DNA of 5,373 nt from Deltaproteobacteria bacterium (GTDB lineage Bacteria; Desulfobacterota; Syntrophia; Syntrophales; JAAYKM01), in NCBI GenBank assembly GCA_019136935.1, contig JAGVTI010000120.1:1-5373 (forward strand), given 5' to 3'. The first letter of the stretch is position 1. Each line of letters starts with the position of its first letter. Shown here one piece after another: positions 1 through 3,230 of the stretch. Under the pieces are notes generated by a model. That model did not search any database. It had not been told where the DNA came from and was given only the letters and a program-made list of their open reading frames with translations. Both the position numbers and the translations under genes were made by a program.

Positions 1-193
1 CCTTACCCTGAACGGCCACGGCCTTGCCGCCCATCTTCGTGATCATGTCCACCACTTCCGCCGCTGCTTTGTGGTTCCCCGCGTAATTTACCACAACATT
101 TGCGCCTTCCTTTGCAAAGGCCAAACAGATCGCTCTTCCCACACCTCTTCCACCGCCCGTTACCACAGCGGTCTTGCCTTCCAGTTTACCCAT
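1..193 (-). CDS. Short-chain dehydrogenase/reductase, FabG-like (N-terminal part only)
   Basis: The minus strand encodes the first 64 residues of a classical SDR oxidoreductase; the rest lies beyond the left edge. Seen: a first beta strand (KTAVVTGG) leading into the glycine-rich nucleotide-binding motif T12-G-G-G-R-G-V-G19, then a helix and a second strand ending VVVNYAGN (residues 33-40). Family knowledge: an Asn-Tyr after the second strand instead of an acidic residue, as in FabG, usually goes with NADP(H). The catalytic Ser-Tyr-Lys lies outside the window. Likely role: reduction or oxidation at the 3-oxo/3-hydroxy position of an acyl-CoA or acyl-ACP. It is transcribed divergently from a thiolase/DUF35 operon, which hints at shared acyl-CoA metabolism. 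The start is ambiguous: ATG at 193 has AGGTGG only 2 nt upstream and AGGGGG 11 nt upstream, whereas an in-frame GTG at 199 (adding Met-Ala) sits 5 nt after that AGGGGG. Substrate unknown. Confidence 0.88.
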   Translation of the reverse strand, partial: MGKLEGKTAVVTGGGRGVGRAICLAFAKEGANVVVNYAGNHKAAAEVVDMITKMGGKAVAVQGK

Positions 194-302
194 TGCCACC
201 TAAACCCCCTATCCTGTTTTTTTGTCGCTGATCAAGCTGATCTACATGAAAGACGGGCGGCATCTCGAACCTGACAAAACACCGTCCTCTATAAGAAGGG
301 TT

Positions 303-331
303 CTCGTACCAAATAAGTCGATCTTTGTCAA
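303..331 (-). promoter_or_regulatory. Candidate sigma-70-type promoter for the SDR gene
   Basis: Read on the minus strand, a perfect -35 hexamer TTGACA (331-326) is followed after 17 nt by TACGAG (308-303). The -10 match is weak (T, A and the fifth A) and is preceded by TTGG. The predicted transcript start is near 296. The same layout, including TGGTAC at the -10 edge, occurs on the plus strand at 478-506, which supports a real element. A TATAGA-like sequence further downstream on the minus strand has no TTGACA at proper spacing. Confidence 0.4.
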
Positions 332-337
332 GTAATA

Positions 338-350
338 TTCCCGGCGGGAA
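338..350. promoter_or_regulatory. Perfect 6-1-6 palindrome, candidate operator or activator site
   Basis: TTCCCGGCGGGAA is a perfect inverted repeat with six-base arms about a single central G. It lies 7 nt upstream of the candidate SDR -35 box, centred roughly 48 nt upstream of the predicted start. That position suits an activator, or a repressor that blocks polymerase. A second CGGGA follows at 353-357. No known regulator consensus is assigned. Confidence 0.35.
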
Positions 351-394
351 AACGGGACACATTCCTTTTAATCACGCCAAATCAGGATCTTACA

Positions 395-415
395 CGCGCC
401 TGTTCCACAGGCGTG
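395..415. repeat. Short hairpin (8-bp stem, 5-nt loop)
   Basis: CGCGCCTG (395-402) pairs with CAGGCGTG (408-415), including one G-T wobble, around the loop TTCCA. It lies between the two divergent promoter candidates. No T tract follows on either strand, so it is not an intrinsic terminator. It may be a protein-binding site or chance. Confidence 0.3.
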
Positions 416-477
416 ACACCGTGAATCACCCCTTGTTCAAGTCTCCTATCCCCCCCCGTTGACACCTACTTTTCAAA

Positions 478-506
478 TTGACAAGGAAAGCAAAGTATGG
501 TACCGA
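478..506 (+). promoter_or_regulatory. Candidate sigma-70-type promoter for the thiolase-DUF35 operon
   Basis: TTGACA at 478-483, then 17 nt, then TACCGA at 501-506, with TATGG just before. The -35 is perfect and the -10 is weak. The predicted start is near 513, giving a leader of about 140 nt. An alternative -10 (TAGAAT, 573-578, five of six matches) has no recognisable -35 at normal spacing, but small palindromes at 540-553 sit where an activator would bind, so an activator-dependent promoter there is also possible. Confidence 0.38.
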
Positions 507-539
507 ACGCACTTAAGATTTAAGCGTTTGTCTATTCTT

Positions 540-553
540 TCACACTGTGACAG
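540..553. promoter_or_regulatory. Overlapping small palindromes upstream of TAGAAT
   Basis: TCACA-C-TGTGA (540-550) is a perfect 5-1-5 palindrome, and CTGT-G-ACAG (545-553) a perfect 4-1-4 palindrome sharing its right half. The first is centred about 30 nt upstream of TAGAAT at 573-578. The arms are in the opposite order to the CRP consensus TGTGA-N6-TCACA, so this is not called a CRP site. It is a candidate binding site for an unidentified regulator. Confidence 0.3.
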
Positions 554-652
554 GTCAAGTAAATCGCCCGTTTAGAATCAATAAAGCTTCATCCGGTGTT
601 TTCTCGAATTTGACCTTTTACAAAATCACCATCACTAATCAGGAGGATATGT

Positions 653-1819
653 ATGAGCAAAGTTGGAATTATTGGTGTAGGGCAAAGTACGTTCGTACGT
701 AGCTACCCCGGTTCCATCAGGGAGTTGGCTTTCGAAGCCTACAGCGACGCCATGAGAGACGCGCAGATTACGAACGATCTCGTTGACGCGACGGTTATCT
801 GTTCGTCTCCCGAATACGACAAGCAGAGATCGCCGGCCGGTGTTGTCGCCGAGTATCTCGGGCTGAATCCTCAGCCGACCTTCTACGTGGAAACCCTGTG
901 CTCTTCGAGCAGCACGGGATTGAAGCTGGCCTATTCACTGGTCAAGTCAGGGCTCCACAGTTGCGTCATGGTTCTGGGCTTCCAGATCATGTCGCAGTTG
1001 ACCTCGGCGGAGTCCCAGGAAAGAATGGGAAGAGGCGCCGACATTCAGTGGGAATCCCCCTTCGGCACCATGATGCCCGCTTACTACGCCCTTCATGCCC
1101 AGGCCCACATGGCCAAATACGGCACAACATCCGAAGATCTGGCTCTCATCCGCATCAAGTCCGGCACGTACGGCCAGTTGAACGAGCGGGCCGTCTTCCG
1201 CAAGGAAGTGACCCCGGAAATGTTCGCGGATAAGGACGGGTTCGGCGGCCCCGTTTCCAGCCCCTTGAGGGTAGGCGATTGCTGCGCCAACGCCGACGGC
1301 AGTTCCTGCATCATCGTCGCCAGCGAAGAAAAGGCGAAGGCCCTGTGCAAGAAACCCGTCTGGATTCTCGGCATCGGTTCCGCTTCGGCCCCCGTCAACA
1401 TGGCCGGACGCGACCAGTTCTCCGGGCTGCTGGTGGGAATCGAAGCCGGTAAGCAGGCTTACAAAATGGCAGGCATTACCTCCAAGCATATTGACGTGGC
1501 AGAAGTCCATGACTGTTTCACCATCGCCGAAATGATGGCTATCGAGAACCTCGGTTTTGCAGAACCCGGCGGCGGTCCCGAACTCGTCCGGGCCAAGGAA
1601 ACCTACAAGGAAGGCAAAATCCCGGTTAACGTGGACGGCGGTCTGCTCTCGAAGGGTCATCCCATTGGTGCGACCGGCTGCTCCCAGGTCAGAACCATCG
1701 TCCTGCAGTTAAGGGGCGAGGCAGGCGCAATTCAGGTAAAGGATCCGACAATCGGTTTGGTTCACAACATCGGAGGGGTCGGACTGTACGGTAACGTCAC
1801 AATTTTAGGGAGAGAATAG
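653..1819 (+). CDS. SCP2-type thiolase (thiolase family, acetyl-CoA acetyltransferase-like)
   Basis: This is a 388-residue thiolase-fold enzyme, full length for the SCP2-thiolase/archaeal acetoacetyl-CoA thiolase group. Visible active-site elements: nucleophilic Cys83 in ETLCSSSSTG, the HDCF motif at 286-289, and His336 in SKGHPIGATG. The C-terminal motif is HNIGG (371-375) instead of the CxG of classical thiolases. Family knowledge: in SCP2-type thiolases the HDCF cysteine (Cys288) is thought to supply the acid/base function of the missing CxG cysteine. Reaction: reversible CoA-dependent cleavage of a 3-oxoacyl-CoA, or the reverse Claisen condensation, in the cytoplasm. The start is firm: AGGAGG at 641-646 lies 6 nt before the ATG. 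A DUF35 gene follows after 2 nt; such pairs form stable complexes in BbsAB (benzylsuccinate degradation) and in archaeal thiolase/HMG-CoA synthase. Substrate is unknown. A non-thiolytic condensing or lipid-transfer role is less likely because all catalytic residues are present. Confidence 0.9.
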   Translation: MSKVGIIGVGQSTFVRSYPGSIRELAFEAYSDAMRDAQITNDLVDATVICSSPEYDKQRSPAGVVAEYLGLNPQPTFYVETLCSSSSTGLKLAYSLVKSGLHSCVMVLGFQIMSQLTSAESQERMGRGADIQWESPFGTMMPAYYALHAQAHMAKYGTTSEDLALIRIKSGTYGQLNERAVFRKEVTPEMFADKDGFGGPVSSPLRVGDCCANADGSSCIIVASEEKAKALCKKPVWILGIGSASAPVNMAGRDQFSGLLVGIEAGKQAYKMAGITSKHIDVAEVHDCFTIAEMMAIENLGFAEPGGGPELVRAKETYKEGKIPVNVDGGLLSKGHPIGATGCSQVRTIVLQLRGEAGAIQVKDPTIGLVHNIGGVGLYGNVTILGRE

Positions 1820-1821
1820 CC

Positions 1822-2259
1822 ATGGCGAAAAAAGAAATCGATCGTCGTTTCAATAAATTCGGCACCGTAAGTTTCATGGGTGTCTCCAAGACAAATGATT
1901 TTATTGATTATCTCGAGCAGGGGAAGGTCATGGGCACCCGCTGCAAGGCCTGCGGCAAGGCGTTCTTCCCCCCCAGGTCGGACTGCTTCCATTCCCTTAC
2001 GAGCGAAATGGAGTGGTTCGAAGTAACCGGAACGGGTACGCTTCTGACCTTCAGCACCCTCCGGTATGCGCCGGTCGGCTTTGAAGGCGACCTGCCCTAC
2101 ACCATTGCCGTCGTCGATTACGGCGATTACAAGGTCTTCGGCCGTATCGACAAGGCCATCGCCTCGCCCGACGAGGAGCTGAAAGTCGGCATGAGCATGA
2201 AAGTCGTCGCCGGCAAAACCGCCAACGGCCAGGACATCTACTTTTTCCAGAAGGCCTGA
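1822..2259 (+). CDS. DUF35 zinc-ribbon/OB-fold protein, thiolase partner
   Basis: This 145-residue protein has the two-part DUF35 architecture. Residues about 25-60 form an N-terminal helix (DFIDYLEQGK) and a rubredoxin-like zinc ribbon: C41-K-A-C44-G-K-A-F-F-P-P-R-S-D-C55-F-H-S58. Residues about 65-140 form an OB-fold starting at the typical G-T-G-T-L turn and containing LPYTIAVVDY and VFGRID. The expected fourth zinc cysteine is serine (S58, codon TCC); His57 is adjacent. Family knowledge: DUF35 proteins bind thiolases or HMG-CoA synthases, the OB domain helps bind CoA, and partners are usually encoded side by side. The gene starts 2 nt after the thiolase stop, with AGGGAG (1807-1812) inside the thiolase end as its ribosome site, so translation is probably coupled. 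An intrinsic terminator follows about 50 nt downstream. Role: obligate subunit of the upstream thiolase (inference). Confidence 0.88.
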   Translation: MAKKEIDRRFNKFGTVSFMGVSKTNDFIDYLEQGKVMGTRCKACGKAFFPPRSDCFHSLTSEMEWFEVTGTGTLLTFSTLRYAPVGFEGDLPYTIAVVDYGDYKVFGRIDKAIASPDEELKVGMSMKVVAGKTANGQDIYFFQKA

Positions 2260-2310
2260 AAAGTGGGGCAACCTGTTTAAGAAGGCAGCATGATCTGCGT
2301 ACCACAAATC

Positions 2311-2350
2311 AAGGTCAGGGAATCGATTTTGTTTCCCTGACCTTTTTTTT
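2311..2350 (+). terminator. Rho-independent terminator of the thiolase-DUF35 operon
   Basis: AAGGTCAGGGAA (2311-2322) pairs perfectly over 12 bp with TTCCCTGACCTT (2333-2344) around a 10-nt loop. The descending arm runs directly into eight T (2343-2350). On the minus strand the hairpin is not followed by a clean T run, so it is one-directional. It separates the operon from the rpsT promoter. Confidence 0.93.
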
Positions 2351-2370
2351 CCGGATCCTCAAGTTGTCCC

Positions 2371-2399
2371 TTGACAGAGTCCTTGAATTCATATAGGAA
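2371..2399 (+). promoter_or_regulatory. Candidate promoter for rpsT
   Basis: A perfect -35 hexamer TTGACA at 2371-2376 starts 20 nt after the T run of the upstream terminator. Two -10 choices exist: TAGGAA at 2394-2399 with 17-nt spacing, or TATAGG at 2392-2397 with 15-nt spacing. The predicted start near 2406 gives a leader of about 40 nt. Its place between a terminator and an isolated ribosomal gene makes a promoter here nearly required, though the exact -10 is uncertain. Confidence 0.6.
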
Positions 2400-2433
2400 T
2401 ATCGGCTCATCATTTGAGGAGAGAGAAAGAAGA

Positions 2434-2439
2434 AGGAGG
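2434..2439 (+). promoter_or_regulatory. Ribosome binding site that sets the rpsT TTG start
   Basis: A full AGGAGG lies 8 nt before a TTG codon at 2448-2450. It is the end of an unbroken 26-nt purine run (2416-2441). No in-frame ATG or GTG gives a correct S20 N-terminus, and the S20 pattern M-A-x-x-K-S-A begins exactly at this TTG. Confidence 0.85.
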
Positions 2440-2447
2440 AACTTTTT

Positions 2448-2720
2448 TTGGCTACACATAAATCCGCAGAAAAAAGAAGCAGGCAGACGGAAAAGCGCCA
2501 GGAAAGAAATACGGCGATCAAGTCCAGAGTCAGAACCAACATCAAGAGCGTATTGAGCGCCGTTGAAGGAAAGGATCAGGCGGGAGCCGCTCAGTCGCTG
2601 GGAAAAGCCATTCCGGAGATCGCCAAGGCTGCGGCAAAAGGGATTCTCCATAAGAGAAACGCCTCGCGCAAGATTTCAAGACTGACCAGGAAAGTCAACG
2701 CCCTGTCGAAGGAAGCGTAA
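2448..2720 (+). CDS. rpsT: 30S ribosomal protein S20
   Basis: A 90-residue, strongly basic protein that matches S20 along its length: N-terminal ATHKSAEKRSRQ with the usual K-S-A-x-K-R pattern, middle helix RTNIKSVLSAVEGKD, and the C-terminal signature AAKGILHKRNASRKISRLTRKV. S20 binds 16S rRNA in the body of the small subunit and is needed for its assembly; it folds as a three-helix bundle. The start is TTG with a strong AGGAGG 8 nt upstream. E. coli rpsT also uses UUG, and S20 represses its own translation there; the shared rare start suggests similar autoregulation here (inference). The gene stands alone on this strand, with its own promoter candidate. Its stop lies 2 nt from the end of the convergent lptE gene, and its likely terminator lies inside lptE at 2751-2797. 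Confidence 0.96.
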   Translation: MATHKSAEKRSRQTEKRQERNTAIKSRVRTNIKSVLSAVEGKDQAGAAQSLGKAIPEIAKAAAKGILHKRNASRKISRLTRKVNALSKEA

Positions 2721-2722
2721 TT

Positions 2723-3157
2723 TCAAAAACCTGCAATCATCAACCGATACGCCCTCTCAGCCATGTCGCCCGACAGCTTGATGAGGGCTTTTCTTTTGCT
2801 CTCCAGGGATTTTATCACAAGGTAATCTTCGGTATCGGAAAAATTCCGGTCTTCCCAGAGGGTCCGTCCCGTTTCACGGTTCTCGAAGACAATCTCCACG
2901 GTCAGGCTCACCCGTTCTTCCGCACCCAGATCCGCATCCTCATAGGACACGTGCGACGTCGAAATACGCTTGACGGTGCCCCGGACAACCACATCCGCTT
3001 CCGCCTCGTCACCGACGACCTGGAACTGATTACCCCGGATGAACTGATCGATGCCGCTCAAAGAATCGGAAACACCGTTAAAATGATACCCGCAGCCCAA
3101 GATCAAAAGACCCAGGAACGAAAGGACCAAACCTCTTATCACGTATCTTGTTTGCAC
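2723..3157 (-). CDS. lptE: LPS-assembly lipoprotein LptE, apparently short
   Basis: A 144-residue lipoprotein. Residues 1-21 are a signal peptide (Arg4 and Arg8, then a hydrophobic core) ending in the lipobox I-L-G-C22. The mature start C-G-Y-H-F is the LptE hallmark. Later segments fit the family: AEADVVVRGTVKRIS (53-67), ERVSLTVEIVFENRETGRTLW (about 80-100), and a C-terminal helix ending in RLMIAGF. Role: outer-membrane plug and partner of LptD that delivers lipopolysaccharide to the outer leaflet. Compared from memory with family members of about 160-195 residues, some 20 residues between the mature N-terminus and the segment IDQFIRGNQFQVV seem absent. The start is GTG, supported by AGGAGA 5 nt upstream (3168-3163). 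It lies 73 nt downstream of leuS on the same strand, the leuS-lptE order also found in E. coli. The distinctive CGYHF start and operon context make the call fairly safe. Confidence 0.85.
   Translation of the reverse strand: MQTRYVIRGLVLSFLGLLILGCGYHFNGVSDSLSGIDQFIRGNQFQVVGDEAEADVVVRGTVKRISTSHVSYEDADLGAEERVSLTVEIVFENRETGRTLWEDRNFSDTEDYLVIKSLESKRKALIKLSGDMAERAYRLMIAGF
2751..2797 (+). terminator. Probable rpsT intrinsic terminator embedded in lptE coding sequence
   Basis: GCCCTC (2751-2756) pairs with GAGGGC (2783-2788). Inside, TCA/TGA, GC/GC and TGTC/GACA pair with only small bulges, closing on the tetraloop GCCC (2768-2771), for about 15 bp in total. The plus-strand tail is TTTTCTTTT (2789-2797). 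It lies 30 nt past the rpsT stop, where a terminator is expected, but within the 3' end of the convergent lptE gene. On the minus strand no T run follows. Confidence 0.78.
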
Positions 3158-3162
3158 GGATT

Positions 3163-3168
3163 TCTCCT
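3163..3168 (-). promoter_or_regulatory. Ribosome binding site that sets the lptE GTG start
   Basis: AGGAGA on the minus strand ends 5 nt before the GTG at 3157-3155. A short frame upstream (ATG at 3223, stop ending at 3170) ends just before it. The GTG places a normal-length signal peptide before the lipobox, so no upstream start is needed. Confidence 0.7.
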
Positions 3169-3230
3169 GTCACCGCTGTTTCGGACAATCATCTTCATTC
3201 TGCGATCCCTGCCCCCGGCTCATCGTTTGT

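Larger units (their letters stand above)
194..652. other. Divergent intergenic region, 459 nt, no gene seen
   Basis: No convincing coding sequence lies between the SDR and thiolase starts; the only start-initiated frames seen are a few codons long. What it holds: two promoter-like boxes of matching design facing apart (minus 331-303, plus 478-506), a perfect 6-1-6 palindrome at 338-350, an 8-bp hairpin at 395-415, a run of eight C at 450-457, a 5-3-5 palindrome (CTTAAGATTTAAG) and overlapping small palindromes at 540-553. If the promoters are right, both leaders are long, about 100 nt for the SDR and 140 nt for the thiolase. The length and symmetry fit a regulated divergent promoter region, but no regulator gene is in view. 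Confidence 0.6.

Noticed and set aside
450..457. Run of eight C as a phase-variation tract
   Set aside because: A single homopolymer in a non-coding stretch with no linked surface gene; noted only as a possible sequencing weak spot.
459..464. Second TTGACA in the divergent region
   Set aside because: At 17-nt spacing the sequence is CAAGGA, not a -10; the neighbouring TTGACA at 478 has the better partner.
498..513. Sigma-54-like GG...GC pair (TGGTACCGAACGCAC)
   Set aside because: GG and GC are 8 nt apart instead of the required 10, and the TTGC part is missing.
540..550. CRP-like TCACA/TGTGA site
   Set aside because: The half-sites are in reverse order and separated by 1 nt rather than 6, so it does not fit the CRP consensus.
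610..639. TTGACC with ACTAAT at 18 nt just before the thiolase
   Set aside because: Transcription would start on or after the AGGAGG, leaving no functional ribosome site.
947..1660. Long antisense open frame (237 codons) across the thiolase gene
   Set aside because: It lies opposite a clear thiolase with all motifs, has low-complexity composition typical of a GC-skewed shadow frame, and has no recognisable domain.
2282..2300. GCAG/CTGC mini-hairpin after the DUF35 stop
   Set aside because: Only four base pairs and no T tract; the strong terminator at 2311-2350 explains this region.
1762..2307. Antisense open frame of 181 codons across the DUF35 gene
   Set aside because: It is a shadow of a recognised gene with a good ribosome site and operon context; no family resemblance was seen.
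2371..2556. Plus-strand frame overlapping the start of rpsT
   Set aside because: It begins in the -35 box of the rpsT promoter candidate and runs out of frame through S20; there is no ribosome site.
2605..2640. Possible minus-strand terminator for lptE inside rpsT (AGCC...GGCT then TTTT)
   Set aside because: The stem is only 4 bp plus two more across a bulge, with a long loop and a T run of four; too weak to call.
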